The position numbers and the translations under genes were made by a program. A model generated the notes under the pieces. That model was given only the letters and a program-made list of their open reading frames with translations. It did not search any database and was not told where the DNA came from. 64,000 nt of DNA from Oenanthe sinensis. Lineage: Eukaryota > Streptophyta > Magnoliopsida > Apiales > Apiaceae. Positions 1 to 13,429 of the stretch are shown in pieces. Location of the stretch: the NCBI GenBank assembly GCA_028671895.1, contig CM053810.1, positions 59,459,501-59,523,500 of the forward strand, written 5' to 3'. Every line of letters begins with the position of its first letter. Within the stretch, counting starts at the first letter, position 1.

Positions 1-660
1 AGATATAAAACAGAAGTCTACAAAATGCAGACACGTATTTGAGCCGATTGGAAGGTTTTGTAGCCACCTTAACCAGTGAGTACAATTTTTCAAGTAAGCT
101 AAGACACATCAGAATCATTCTACACATTTCAAATTAGATCTCTATACCATATAATGGGTGTGATGGAGGAGTCAAAGTCTACTAATTTTTTCATATAAAT
201 TTTATTCAAATTTTGGTTTGATATGATTAGACCACTCTTTAAGGTGAATTATATACATAACAAACTTCATATATTCCAAGTAGGTATAATGTTTTTTAAG
301 TGTTTCTCAGTAACTAAAACTACTATGCATATCATAAACAAATATTTGTAATAAGTAATAACGGCTAGGATCAACACTACTTCGCCTTAAAAGTTATTGA
401 AGACACTTCCTTTTTAAATGATTCCAGAAACTTGTATACGAATTATATGAGCCTGAAATGCTCAATGGGAGTATCTCTTTACATCTAGATTTAGAAAAAG
501 ACATGTAATAGGGTCTATTATACTGAAATCAATTAGCGGCAAGTGGCCTGAAAGAAGCAGATGGGAGACTTTTTTGGAGTAGAGGAAGGCTACGTACCCT
601 CTAAACAATCTAAGAGAGGCAGATATTCGTGGTCAACATATGTTAAATTTGCTGACTACA

Positions 661-985
661 TAGACAAAATGCAGACACACATGTTTGGCCAAAATGCAAT
701 TTCAATATACACATTCACAACTAAAACATCGAGATTTTGAGAAATTGTACAATTAATTATAATAATTATTTATAATAAAAGGACAACAACAAATGATACT
801 AAAGGAAGGTCACAGAAACAGACAAAATGTATTAACGCAGCCACACATATTCAGCCAAAATGCAATTATTACACATTTACAAATAGAACACCAAGATTGT
901 TTGAGACTGTACAATAAGTATATTGATTTATAAGAAAAGGCCAACAACAAACAATAGTGAAGGAAGGCTACAGAAACACCTTTTC
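661..985. repeat. Degenerate tandem duplication in SMU2 intron
   Basis: Two consecutive units of about 160 bp (near 661-817 and 821-985) share the blocks agacaaaatg, gccaaaatgcaatt, cacattcacaa/cacatttacaa, ctgtacaat and ggaaggctacagaaac. They differ by many substitutions and small indels, so the duplication is old. The second unit reaches the donor site of the 980-1103 exon. No coding content was seen in either unit. Confidence 0.6.
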
Positions 986-3900
986 CATCTTTTTCTTTTT
1001 TCTTTTTCTTCAAAACCTTTCCAGATGAACCAAGGCGAAGATATGACATTATTTTGGCAATTTGATCCAGCACAGACCCATCAACACTGACAGTAATCAT
1101 TTCCTGTGTGTTATAAGAATCGTATGATTTTCAAGTGGCATACTAACAATATATCGAATTTTCACAAATGGAATAGAACAGAGAAGAACCTCAGGGACAG
1201 GACAGTCAGCTTTACTCCTTTGCAGAGTGGTTGGGATGTCATGGGAAAACCCGGTCTCCTGCCATGCACAAAGCAGAAGTTGGTCAGTAAATATTGCTCC
1301 ATGTGATGCCTTCAATTGCATCCTTGAAAAGATAGCTTCCGGATATAGGAATGTGCAACAGGTTATTATAAATATGACAGCAATTATTTAACATATATAC
1401 AGCAAATATGTGGTTTTATAAACATATACACACACTGCAGTCTGCAGTCTGCAGTGAATGTATAAGACAGGCAATACTATCGGTCTATTAGTATCCAGGA
1501 GTTCTAAATGAACCAAACCTTTAGTTACTAATTTTGAAACACAGACTGATATGCCATTTGGTGTTTTTTTTTTTGGGGGGGGGGGGGGCGGGTAGACCAC
1601 AGCTCAATTAGACAAAACCGATTATTTAACATGGAATTCATAAGTTCAACTCCCATACAAAACTAAACTCTTCAACAGAGTTTTCTAGGTCCTAATTTTT
1701 ACTTAAAACATGACCTACTAATGTGAGGTTTCTGAGGGTGACATGTAGAAGTAGAAGGGATCAACAAAAATAGCGATCAACTCAATACCATTAACATTAG
1801 CACCAAAAACACCCGTCCTCTGCTAATTAATTCAACATTTACACTTATTCTGGGGTCAAAGTTGTCCTACATACAAAACAAGCAGCCACTACTTTATACA
1901 ACCAGGCGGGTCTCATCCAGCAGTTGATTAAGCTTTATGTATTCTAGATTCCAAATCAAAATCACACAATGAGATTAGATTCAAAATCAATTCACACAAT
2001 GAAATTACAATGATAAAAAGCAAGCCAAAAATTTATTTCTTATCTTACCATGTTAAATATAAAAGCCATCCTTCCAGGTAAGAACATTTCACTAGGCTTG
2101 ATGGTAGTTTGGGGATTGACTATGCACTGATAAATTGCCTGAAACATGAATCAATGTAATAATAATCAACACGGACCCAGTACAGAATATAAAAGTTCCC
2201 AAAAGTTAAATACAACGATCCATCGAATTTTTGGTAGTTCACACACCTTTGCATTAGCAGTGCGAAATGACACTGGATGTTCTTCCTTGGATATTCTGTT
2301 GGCAACGGTGGAATAAGTTAGCATGCAAGATACAAAATAGACCATGAACAGACTTTTTAACCGAGAATTCACAAAATATCAAGTAATCAATAGAGAGGAG
2401 GGATTATATTAAGCAAATGAGGGACAATGCACGCCCAACAGAATCCCATTACTATCCACAAAATTTGTCATGAGAACTGGGACAATGCAGAGTGGAATAA
2501 GTAAATATTATCATTTTATATATTCTGATTGTCAATTTTTAATTTACCTCAACAAGTAAAAATTAACTTAAAACGTATCGTATATTTGTATGCTCCTCAT
2601 AAGCTATGTATCTCGGTTGGCAGCCTAACCCCCTAAAAATGTGTACTTGTACTGTTATATTGGTAAAAAAAATGCAACCATACAGATAGATATGTGGGCA
2701 GTGGCATGAAATAATAATTGTTATTATTATTTTGTATTCAAGGTGTGAACCACCCAAAAAGGAGAACAACGAACTAACAGTTTGAGTGAGACGGACAGAA
2801 GTAGCTAATAACTAAGTTTTTTAGATTACGAACATGCATGCAATTAGATGAAAATAGGGTTCAAGAACTACAAACATTACCAATGCCAACAAACTTGCCT
2901 AGATTTTTTATCAAAATCATCTTCATCCTCCGGCTTCTTGTCTATTTCACTTCTCACTTTGTGAAGTAAAGCATAATCCAATCCTTTGACCAAATGTGTG
3001 TGCTCAACATCACCTACATGTGTATCAAGAAAAAGTGAGTTTAATTCAGGGGTGAGCATCTACACTGAGTATCATTCATGATCAAGAAAGCATAATGATT
3101 GCATTACTTTAAAAGGATGCCATAGAAACATCAAGATTATAAAGCTGGGTCCTAACCATAATGGAACAATGATATGATAATTCACATAGGTAGGACAGGG
3201 AACTAGTGTAATGAGTTTAATCTGTGAACAGCTTTTCTTCTTTACCAATGCAACTGAAACTCTGGGACTAGAAAATACAGCTTCTAAAGAAGCCTCTATT
3301 CCACAGAAAGTGGGAACTAAAATGAATATACATAGGCTTATGATAACGCATTTGGTGAATTGCGGGCCAGCTGCGGTGCAAGAGTGTTCTACTTTGATGC
3401 ACAAGTTATAAAACTTTTATGCAGCATAGTACCTACATGTTTGCATCAAAAATTTACACAACACCATATGAAATAATAAAAACAAGAAGAGCAACTAGAG
3501 ATAACTCTCAAAGACATTTACACTACATTTGGTTGGGAGTTTGTACTAATCGAAGGGGAAGATTTATAATTTCCTTCCTCAATTCATTCATACTAAATCG
3601 ACATTAGTTCAAACACACCACTTTGACAACGAACGCTCATTCATCCTCCATACTAATTTTCTTCACAAACTTCATCTTACAAAATTGCACTTCCATTTTA
3701 CTCATATTTTTCTTCGTTACTTTTCATTCAATTCTTACCTCATTCCGTTCCTTCGAGCCAAACGGAGAATAAAGTAATCTACTAATACTAATCAACACGA
3801 AATATTTAAACAATACAATAATGATCAGTCATACCCCCAAGATATTTACTCTTCTCAATTGATATCTTTTGTGCATCCGCAGACCTACCACATTAACAAA

Positions 3901-4454
3901 CCATATGACTAAGTATTCATTCAAGTTACACCACATAAAATATACATATAATACAAAAAAGGACTGACAGGAGATCGACATTCCCAGGAGGAGCAACAGC
4001 ATGAAAAGATCCCAATTCATTGGGCTCATAATCAGGATTCTGATCTTCTCGACGTTCCTTAGCTCGGTCCCTGTATTTAGGCAGCTCGGGTTCTTCTACC
4101 TTCTTCTCCTCCCTGCACATCAAATTACCAGCATGTAAAGTCACAAGTTGATAATTTGAACATGAATCACTTAAATTAGCAGCTAAAAACACCTCACAAA
4201 CCCAAATCTCAATCCAAATATACAACACAATCACAAAATTATAAATGTGATAAATTAAACTTATATAAATCCAACAATTTAAGCTAACAGAAAGCCTCAA
4301 ACCAATTAAAGGTACATATCAACCATAATTATACTTACAAAGCAGATATATATAAAAATGAACATGTATTATATATATTGCATAGAAAATAGAGAAGAGC
4401 GTACTTGCGACGAGGGATCTTATCTTTGTGATTTTTCTTGTGTGAAGAAGACAT
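980..4454 (-). CDS. SMU2: RED/IK-type splicing factor SMU2, 5' part of gene (C-terminus beyond left edge)
   Basis: Eight coding exons are visible on the minus strand: 4405-4454 (ATG at 4454), 3969-4112, 3835-3884, about 2895-3013, about 2247-2295, 2049-2138, 1190-1258 and 980-1103. They encode the conserved RED_N region in order: MSSSHKKNHKDK start, PKYRDRAKERREDQNPDY, FHAVAPPGNVD, KISIEKSKYLG, DVEHTHLVKGLDYALL, EMFLPGRMAFIFNM, HDIPTTLQRSKADCPVPE, and KIMSYLRLGSSGKVLKKKKK. These match plant SMU2 (human IK/RED), a nuclear spliceosome-associated protein that acts with SMU1. Frames join cleanly at most junctions. The exon 4/5 junction is ambiguous: either a GC-AG intron, or GT-AG with an acceptor ten bases further on. 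The last visible exon ends with a GT donor at 979, so the remaining C-terminal half, including the RED_C part, lies outside the window. Bases 1-979 are intron. The first exon lies close to the open region at 4455-5590, which should hold the promoter. Confidence 0.93.
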
Positions 4455-5890
4455 TGATGAGATTTAATAAATTTAATTAGAATAAATTAAAGATGGATTT
4501 AAGTTGTGAGTATGAGCACCGGCGTTTTCGCGGTTAGGGTTCCTCGTTTTTTATTTTTTCCTCTTTCGATCAACAGGTTTTAGATTATTTCAGGTAGATT
4601 GGGAAGAGTCGGATGGCTTTACATACATACCCTTGTTATATTCCTATATATATTTTACAAAAATATTAAGTTTATTATTACTAGTTTTTGGGTTTTGGTT
4701 CACAAGTTGACCAACGGCATTTTTTCCGCGAACAGGAAAAACTCCTGGTTAGCTCTCCAGAAATGCGGATTCATAAAAATTTCACATTTTAATACTATTC
4801 ACGGAAAATTATAGCACATAAATGATTCAGATAATCGATTGTCGGGACCGGATCCCTTTTTTTACTAAATATATTAAATTTGAATAAAAAGTCCATATAA
4901 CTAATTTTAAAATACATGTATACGAGATAAATGGGCAACAAGTTATGTGCAAGTCCTTGTTGAATTGTAAATTTTATCTGACGAAATACATATTCAGCTG
5001 AACTGGTAATCATAATATTTTTATTCATGACATCAGAAGTCAATAATCTAAATATATCAAAAGTAAATGGCATAAAACTGTGTTGATCAACATGTCTGAA
5101 CATATTTATGAACTTTTGTCTTTAATGTTTTGTTAGTTGTCTGACTCGTCATAAATGTGTGTTTCCCTCCATTGTAACTGTAAACTGAAATATCAGGGAG
5201 TCTAAGTATTGATCTCGTATTCCCGGGAGGAGTGAGAAAATTAATAATAAATTTTATTATCAAAAAATAAAAATTAATGAGAAAATTGATGCTCGAAAAT
5301 CGTTTTTTATGCTTCCGCGATAGATTTATTAAATTTTTTATTTTTGTTCGTAAATGCTCATTTGAATAATAAATTTTATAATTTTGTTATATTTGTGATT
5401 ATAATATTTTGTTCATTATTTAGTAATAATATTTTTTTATTAAAAAGTATAATAATTTATTAATTGAAAGGTATACAATATTTGTCAATATAACTGAAAA
5501 TTAATGAATATAATAATATGAATTAGATTAAAATTTTCTTTATCAAATATATGATCGTGGAACAACTATGGTATCTTGTAGCTAGTATCGAGGGGTTGTT
5601 TGTTTCGTACGAGGGTATAAGATTGGAATGAGGAATTGAGTTAAGATATGATGAGATTCAAGTATTATTTCTCATTCCATCTGATCTGTTTGATTGAGTG
5701 TTGGAATAAATATATTTTATTTAAAATAAATTATTTTTGATAGTCATGCTCATACCCAACTCTACCTTACGTATCAAAAACTTATATCTTATCGATTTGA
5801 GCTATGAGTTTTAAATTATTTTTTTTCAATCAAACAACATGTATTGGATTGTAATGACAAAAATCCATACCTAATACTTAAATAACATGA
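4455..5890. other. Intergenic region upstream of SMU2
   Basis: AT-rich sequence without a recognisable gene. It should contain the SMU2 promoter, read leftwards. Bases from about 5594 to 5890 look like the left part of a MITE (start ggttgtttgtttcg). Its other end may be aaacggaccc at about 11947-11956, split by the LTR element that follows, but no target duplication for that outer element was found. Confidence 0.4.
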
Positions 5891-5891
5891 A

Positions 5892-6420
5892 TGTTGGGTC
5901 CCGGAGATCGTAGAGGGGGGTGAATACGATTCCCAAATTAAAATTATGACTATTAATTATTTTTGGGACAACATAAAAATTACTTTGGTTCAAACCGGGG
6001 TACTGTTCATCATCTTCTTCAACCTCAAGAACACCATTAAAATAACCAAGATAATGAACGGTAAATCATCCAAAACACACAACACAACAAGATCCAAGAA
6101 TATAACTTTATATTCATTGAAGTGGGGTAGATGCTACAAACAAGTTCAAGAACACAACAAAGAAATGATTTTTGGTCTCCTCTAAAACTATTACATTTTG
6201 TAGATCTAGGAGACAAAAATCAGCCTTATCTTCTATACAAGATTTAACAAGTGTTTTCAATAGAAGAATAGAGGAGTTGTATGATAAAGAAAATCATGGC
6301 TACAAATATATTCAAGATTTAGTTTGGCCATTGGGGAGAGAAATTTTTTTTTCTCTCTCTCCCCTTTTCTTTTTTTCATCCGGATGCACACATTCACCAC
6401 ACCTATTAAGACTTGGGTTT
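5892..6420 (-). repeat. 3' LTR of the LARD-like element, truncated
   Basis: Homologous to 10474-11012 and then abruptly different (aaacacgactagttgatcc...), so about 0.9 kb of the LTR is missing here. The break falls after acttgggtttc. Contains no gene. Confidence 0.75.
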
Positions 6421-8889
6421 CAAACACGACTAGTTGATCCAACTTACTGATGCTCCCCCTGTGATGTTGCTTGCAGCTTTTCTTCATCTGGTGTCATCTG
6501 ATCTTGAGCCCTAAACAGGATGTCAACCTTTAGAAATTCAAAGCTAAAATCAAACGAATGCTAGGGAGCTTGATGATGATGTTCACTGCATCTAGATCAT
6601 CTTAAATCAATCACAGACTCTGTGTAAGCTCTTAACTCCAAATAAGATAGCCCTTCATCACACCATGTGACTTCAGGCATGATTAATCTTACTTGATGTC
6701 TTCTCTTTATATTTGCTTATTAGACTTGCTGTGTCAACTGATTCAGCCGTAGTGAATAGGAAACCTTAACTCTATCCATTATCCTTGTAATTCCACTCAA
6801 GGTCTGGATTTCCCTATTAACTCCTCCATTTGGTCATGAAGTCGGAAACTGAACTTTACTCTATAATACTCCTATCAGTGCAGACATAACATAGAACATC
6901 ATTCGTCAACAAATTCCATTACCTGCCCTCAAAGTGTTCTTACAGCAATCTGCATAATCCTTTGAATGTGATTAATCACTGAGATGCTTCATCTATCAAA
7001 TGCACGAACAAACACCAAAACTAAACAGGGTAGCCTTTGACTTGACTTCTCTTCAACTGACATACTTCACTAATGTCCTTCTTAAAAGGATTTCATTAGA
7101 AGTAGTCCTTTCTCACCAACTTCATCTTTACCGTCGAATCCGTTATCTTGATAAACCAAGTATTAGTTGATAAACCAAGTGTGAGAGCATCACTTGTTAT
7201 TGCAGCTAACTCCATTCTGATAAACTTCAACGAATAGTTGACTTCATCATAAGCATTACATTTCGTGTCAGCAATAACCTCACTTCCAGTAGAGTGAGCT
7301 TCTATTTCTCTTGACCCCGATCAATACTGTTCATCCTCGAACTGATATTAGGAAACCTTTCGCAAAGAATTCCCCAGGTCTTTCTTAATATTTTACTTCA
7401 GATCATTCAAGAAAAATAGGTAACCTTGCTTAACCATTTGAATACCAAAGCAAAAGTAGTTACATGTCTCGAACATGAAAATGTCAGAGATATATAACTT
7501 GTACATGTTGAAAGATACTCTGCATTCACAAATGATTAAGACACGTGGTCCTCAATTTGATTGAGTCCAAGGGTTAGAGATATTTCTAAACATAATTAAC
7601 AACAAAGCATTCTAGTTCAACATGCTTATTCTTATCTGACTGATCACTCCTCATCTATATCAGCCTCAATAAGTAGTCTTGGCTATGAGCTCAGTGATCC
7701 CAACCTAACTTAAGGTGGACTAGCAGTCTATAAGAATCATGTCGTACATATATGTAGTCATAGAAGAATCAATCACTCAGATTCCTAATTCTTCTAAATC
7801 ATATTTATTGTTCACTTTAACATTATATTATCTCTAATTACCTGAGTCAATTTAAATTTAAAAATTTAATTCATGGTTTATTATACTGACCCCTAGGCAA
7901 TTCCCAAATTAGAAACAAACTCATCTTAACAAGCACATGATCAGATATAGCATTTAATACAACCATGCGAGTATAAACAGATTATAGACAATGTAAACAT
8001 CAAGGCACTTAGCATGCAGCAAATACTCTTTCCGGTAAATGTACCCCTACAAATACCTAAGACACTATATGCTAACATGATCAATTATCGTAAAGCAAGC
8101 ATTAAATCACACAAGATCTAATCATGAAGTCAAATACTGATAAACAAGCAACACTAACAAACTAGCATAAGTTATCTAATTTATATAGAAATCAAGGTGA
8201 GACATGCATTACATCAAACTTATAATATAATGCAGTTCAGCACTTAATACTCTATAATTGAATCAAACAAGTATAAACTAGTTAGAAAGTATACCTGAGC
8301 GATGCTTATCATTGCATCTTGAGTGATAATCAATTGATCAAAATCAATTTCCATTCTACTGACACTCATGGAAGTATCCTTGCATTTGACCTCAATAACC
8401 AATGATGTTCCTGCTTCAACCCAAACTGATACCTGATTGTTCTGCTTAAAGACCCCGACATAAAATGTCTCATGTTCTGCTTGAAAAGATCACTCTTCTT
8501 TGTATGTGTAGCAATAACCCCTTGATTATCATATGTCAGTGATAATCAAACCTTGTGTATTTCTGCCACTGATGTCCTTTAACCAAATCTTCAATTGTTG
8601 TTTTGGTTCTTTGACCGATAAACTGAATTCCTTTTTCAAAATTCCAAATTCTTCAGATATTGATTCGAAAACCACTGATCGAAGACTCTTCCCTAAATGA
8701 ACTAATCCCCTTTCAATAACCAAATGATCCACTGAGTAGACCGATGTAGAAATACATCTCCAATGGTAAGATCAGGTCTCAACTCCATTAGAATGTTCTT
8801 CAGTCAGTTCGTTTGTCCTCAATGACTGAAGAATCAACTCCTGTTGTTTCGTTTAACAAAACATTTTGTTCAAACAGAAGTATTTAATT

Positions 8890-9730
8890 TTTTTAAGAAT
8901 TTAAATAATCAAAATAAATTGAAAATGCATTTTTTTTATAAATAATAATAAATTTCTCAATTTCAAATTATAAATAAAATAAAATAATTCGAAAAGAAAG
9001 TTTTGATATAGAGATAACAAAATTTTCAAGGTATATTAAATAATCCTGAAAAAGAAATTATTTCAAATCAAAATTAATTTCCAAAGAATTTTATAGAATT
9101 TATAATCCAAAACAGTTTCAATTATAATTAAAATAAAACAGATTGAAAATATAAGTTTGATATAAAAATAATAAATTTTCAAGTCATCTTAGATATTCTT
9201 GAAAATAAATTATTTCAACCAAAATGATTTTCCAAAAAATTTTATGAGATTTATAATTAAAACTTCCAAGCTTAAATTATAATTAAAATAAAACAACTCG
9301 AAAACATAATTTTGAAATAGAAATACTAAATTTTCAAAACATTTAAAATGTTCATGAAAATAAATTATTTCAATCCAAAAATATTTTCCAAAGAGTTTTA
9401 TAAAATTTATAATTAAATTTTTATGAAAAATAAATTATTAAACCTCAAAAATAATTCTCAAAATACTTTTAAGAATATTAAACTCAAAAGAAATTAAATT
9501 GGATTTTAAGATTAATTTTAGTTTTCAAATTAATAAAATTCTTAACTAAGAATATTAAAAATATAAAATATTTAAGTCTAAAATTTAAAAGAAAATAAAA
9601 AATTTTCCAATATGTAAAATAAACTTGAAAAATAAATTATTTAAATTTAAAAATTATTTCCAAAATATTTTATATAATTAAATTCAAATTTAATTATTAA
9701 ATTAATTATTCAACTAAAAACATTTTGAGA
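8890..9730. repeat. Degenerate AT-rich tandem array of about 160 bp units
   Basis: The block ttataattaaaataaaacaR, followed by tcgaaaa and aaattttcaa, recurs near 8965, 9125 and 9285. Each copy is followed by aaataaattatttcaa and ttttccaaa-g-attttata. Spacing is about 160 bp. The units are strongly diverged and no reading frame is kept. Confidence 0.6.
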
Positions 9731-9756
9731 TTCCATCTCGAAATTTCTATCTCGAA

Positions 9757-10315
9757 CATCTAAGTCGAACATCCAAGTCGAACATCCAAGTCGAACATCC
9801 CAAGTCGAACATCCAAGTCGAACATCCAAGTCGAACATCCCAAGTCGAACATCCCAAGTCGAACATCCCAAGTCGAACATCCCAAGTCGAACATCCTAAC
9901 TCGAATATTCTAACTCGAATATTCTAACTCGAACATGCTAACTCGAACATGCTAACTCGAACATGCTAACTCGAATATTTTAACTCAAATATTCTAAGTC
10001 GAATATTCTAACTCGAATATTCTAAGTCGAATATTTTAACTCGAATATTCTAAGTCGAATATCTAACTCGAATATTCTAAGTCGAATATCTAACTCGAAT
10101 ATTATAAGTCGAATATTTAACTCGAATATTCTAAGTCGAATATCTAACTCGAATATTCTAAGTCGAATATTTAACTCGAATATTCTAAGTCGAATATCTA
10201 ACTCGAATATTCTAAGTCGAATATCTAACTTGAATATTCTAAGTCGAATATCTAACTCGAATATTCTAAGCGAATATTTAACTCGAATATTCTAAGTCGA
10301 ATATTCTACATAGAA
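9757..10315. repeat. TCGAA-core minisatellite inside the LARD-like element
   Basis: More than 40 tandem units of 11-15 bp, all with the core tcgaa. They fall in three blocks: aagtcgaacatcc units (about 9757-9895), a transition with aactcgaacatgct, then alternating aactcgaatattct / aagtcgaatatct units to about 10315. The alternation gives a higher-order period near 26 bp. The array lies about 150 bp from the primer binding site, in the 5' untranslated part of the element. Confidence 0.9.
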
Positions 10316-10459
10316 ATATTCTACTTGGCTATCTCGAACATTTTGTACTTAGAAAAATTCTGGGCTTCAAAAAAATTCTGGATGCCCAGTGAACCAATCG
10401 TACCCTCTTTAATCTCAAAAATAAAAATAGATCCAATCGATTTGTATGTCAATCGAGTA

Positions 10460-10471
10460 GCTCTGATACCA
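10460..10471 (-). other. Primer binding site for initiator Met-tRNA
   Basis: Plus-strand gctctgatacca is the complement of the classical plant PBS TGGTATCAGAGC. It sits two bases from the LTR edge at 10474 and sets the element's orientation. Confidence 0.9.
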
Positions 10472-10473
10472 AT

Positions 10474-11940
10474 TGTTGGGTCCCGGAGATCGTAGAGGGG
10501 AGGTGAATACGATTCCCAAATTAAAATTATGACTATTAATTATTTTTGGGACAACATAAAAATTACTTTGGTTCAAACCCGGGTACTGTTCATCATCTTC
10601 TTCAACCTCAAGAACACCATTAAAATAACCAAGATAATGAACGGTAAATCATCCAAAACACACAACACAACAAGATCCAAGAATATAACTTTATATTCAT
10701 TGAAGTGGGGTAGATGCTACAAACAAGTTCAAGAACATAAGCTCAAGAACACAACAAAGAAATGATTTTTGGTCTCCTCTAAAACTATTACATTTTGTAG
10801 ATCTAGGAGACAAAAATCAGCCCTATCTTCTATATAAGATTTAACAAGTGTTTTCAATAGAAGAATAGAGGAGTGGTATGATAAAGAAAATCATGGCTAC
10901 AAATATATTCAAGATTTAGTTTGGCCATGGGGGAGAGAAATTTTTTTTTCCTCTCTCTCCCCTTTTCTTTTTTTCATCCGGATGCACACATTCACCACAC
11001 CTATTAAGACTTGGGTTTCTTCTTTATATATTGAAAAATGTGTTACTTTTTGTTTTTCCACCTTTTACTCTTGTCCACTCAAATCTTATCTTTAAAGTCA
11101 TGTGCCAAGCATGCCTTTGAAAATATTTAATGTAAAAGTAATATTTAATAAATATATAAAATATAAATAAAGAATATCTTTATTTATAAAATATATAAAT
11201 AATTAAATAAATACTTTATTTAATTAAATTAAATATTTCCATTCCACTCTTCAATTTGTGTAGACTTCCTTATCCAAATACTTGGCCCCGTATACGTGAC
11301 TCCACCACGTCCGAGTATTTGGCCTTCTAATCTGTGAAGCTTTAGTAAGATCCAATCAGGTTGTGCCGTCTGTCCCTTATCCATTAGGCTGACATTTCTC
11401 CAACACTGATTTACCACCTTTGTTGATCCTCCACATGATTTAAGAAAACCAACAACTTTAGAATGATTAAAACCATATTAACCGACGAGAGCTTGCCTCC
11501 AATGTCCTGACACTCGATGCAACGGTCTGGTTCATAAGTGACTAGTCTTTATAGGGGCTCTTGATTCCGAACATGATTCCGCATTCTTCTTTGCAAACCT
11601 TACTTGTTGCTTCGATTGTAATGCACTAAAATCGTCATAGACTAAGACAACCTTCTGTAGCTTCCACATCCTTGAATAGATGTCAACATCTTTTATTCTC
11701 CACTGAGGCCTGAACATGTTAATGAACTTCTTCCAGTGAGCTTCAAGTCTGTAGATGATCCTTTGATATTTTGTCTTAACTGAACTCTGTGATCCAAGAT
11801 TTCTGTGCACCTGCATATTATTACATGTCCTGTTCTATTGTTGAGTTATCATCAACCGTTACATAGAGATTACATTTAGCATTCCTAGTACACATGAAAG
11901 TGCAGTGAGTTACTTCCCTTCACTCATATCTCCCCTTTCA
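10474..11940 (-). repeat. 5' LTR (complete copy) of the LARD-like element
   Basis: Length 1467 bp, starting TGTTGGG and ending TTTCA on the plus strand, so TG...CA on the element's own strand. Over the roughly 530 bp shared with the left copy I counted about eight substitutions. There is also one 14-bp local duplication (gctcaagaacataa-like) near 10735. The element is therefore of moderate age. Confidence 0.85.
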
Positions 11941-11945
11941 ATGAA

Positions 11946-13429
11946 TCAAACGGACCCTGGTCATTTACATCGTTGAAATATACAGGTTTTTAATGAAAAA
12001 TCTAACTATATATATATATATATATATCTATATGATCTATTAAAACATATTCAAAATTTTATTAATACTTAAAAACTTAGACAACTCATTTTTAATGGAC
12101 CACTATTATGTACTGTATATTTTATAGATTTACGATCTCGAACAATTAAATTTTTTTTTTAAAAAATTCTCATACAAAAGACATTAAAATCCAATAATTG
12201 AATACAAACACTTTTAATAAATTAATATTCATTGAATAATGAACAAAATTACGGAAAAAAATAATGAAAAAGAAATTTATCATCAGCTAAAATATTAATA
12301 ACGACTTAATCGTTTATATCCCATTAAATTTTTCATCAAACATTTCTTCATAATCTTATAAAAGTCATATAAATTAATCTAAATTAAACATCATCACTAT
12401 ATATCTCCTATGCGTGGTATCAAAGAATTTTTTTACCTTAATTCAGTAAATAGATCCAATTTTATTTATATTAATATTTAAATTATATTGTATAATTTAA
12501 TATCATATATAATAATATAATATTATAATTTGTATATTATAATTATAAAATTTTTAAATAAGGTTTTTATGCCTCTTGAAATGGGTAAAAAAGTCAGTTT
12601 TTTGAAGGAAATGTTGTCATTCTTATATTTTGAATATTTAAAATATTGTATGCGTAGACATTAATAAAAAAACTATACTTTTAATATATTTTTATTAATA
12701 ACATTATTAATGAAATTAATAATATCATAAATATTAATAATATCATAATATTATTAATTTAATAACATTAATAATATTAATAATAACATAATATTATTAA
12801 TTTAATAAAAATAAATTAAATAATATTATTAATAAAAATAAATTAAAAAATATTAATCCAACTGCTATGATAGAAACGCAGCGGAGCTCTTCTAAGAAAG
12901 GATTCGTGCCTTACTGATCATTTGGCTTTAAAGTTTATTATTGTATTTTTTTAACTCTTAAGATATGAGATATATACCTATTAACCCTTATAACGCTATG
13001 GCTATATATTGGAGGGTGAATTATCTTTTTTGTTCGATCCTTATACATGAGTACCAGTACAAGGGCTAAGAGTTATTTAACCGGAGGGCTAAATTGAATG
13101 AGTTAAAATATCACGACTCCATGAATGCACTGCACCTATAGTTTAACATATAATTTAAGGGCCAAAAAGTCATTAAGTATTTAAATAAACATGCAAAAAC
13201 TACATTTTTAAAAAAACCCATACATTTTATATTTAACTACTTTTTTTAAGCCTACACGAGTCTATTGACTCTACACCATAATCATAATAATTTTTATTTC
13301 TTTTTGGCTTGAAGATATTTCTCAACTAAACATATGTATGTATTTATAGCATAAGCTACGCATCTGATATATTTGTGGACCCAGCAGCTCCAAGTTGTGG
13401 TATTCATTTCATTTTGCCTCTCCTTGGAT
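11946..13429. other. AT-rich intergenic region without a gene
   Basis: Contains a (TA)n run at about 12007-12027 and a block of repeated attaataatatt motifs at about 12665-12850. I see no coding potential or clear element ends. Confidence 0.5.

Larger units (their letters stand above)
5892..11940 (-). mobile_element. Non-coding LTR retroelement (LARD-like), minus orientation
   Basis: Direct repeats beginning tgttgggtcccggagatcg occur at 5892 and 10474. The outer right end tttca at 11936-11940 is followed by atgaa, and atgaa also precedes the left end (5887-5891), giving a perfect 5-bp target duplication. A primer binding site complementary to initiator Met-tRNA (read on the minus strand as TGGTATCAGAGC) lies at 10460-10471, two bases inside the right LTR. 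This makes the right copy the 5' LTR. A purine tract on the minus strand (agggggagc) near 6450-6460 is a possible polypurine tract. The internal region of about 4 kb has no long open frame and no gag or pol motif that I could find, so the element depends on others. The left LTR matches only as far as about 6420 and is truncated. Confidence 0.85.

Noticed and set aside
1568..1589. Poly-G runs (here, about 26802-26812 and 28771-28784) as structural signals
   Set aside because: Simple homopolymers in non-coding DNA; no G-quadruplex pattern of spaced runs, and length may be affected by sequencing error.
8529..8732. Open frame of 67 codons on the minus strand in the LARD-like element
   Set aside because: No domain recognised, no neighbouring frame with gag or pol similarity, and the length is within chance for this composition.
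9757..10315. A CRISPR array
   Set aside because: Units are 11-15 bp without separate unique spacers, and the context is a plant LTR element.
5594..11956. An outer MITE (ggttgtttg ... aaacggaccc) split by the LARD-like element
   Set aside because: The ends look like a known MITE style, but I found no convincing target duplication, so I did not call it as a feature.
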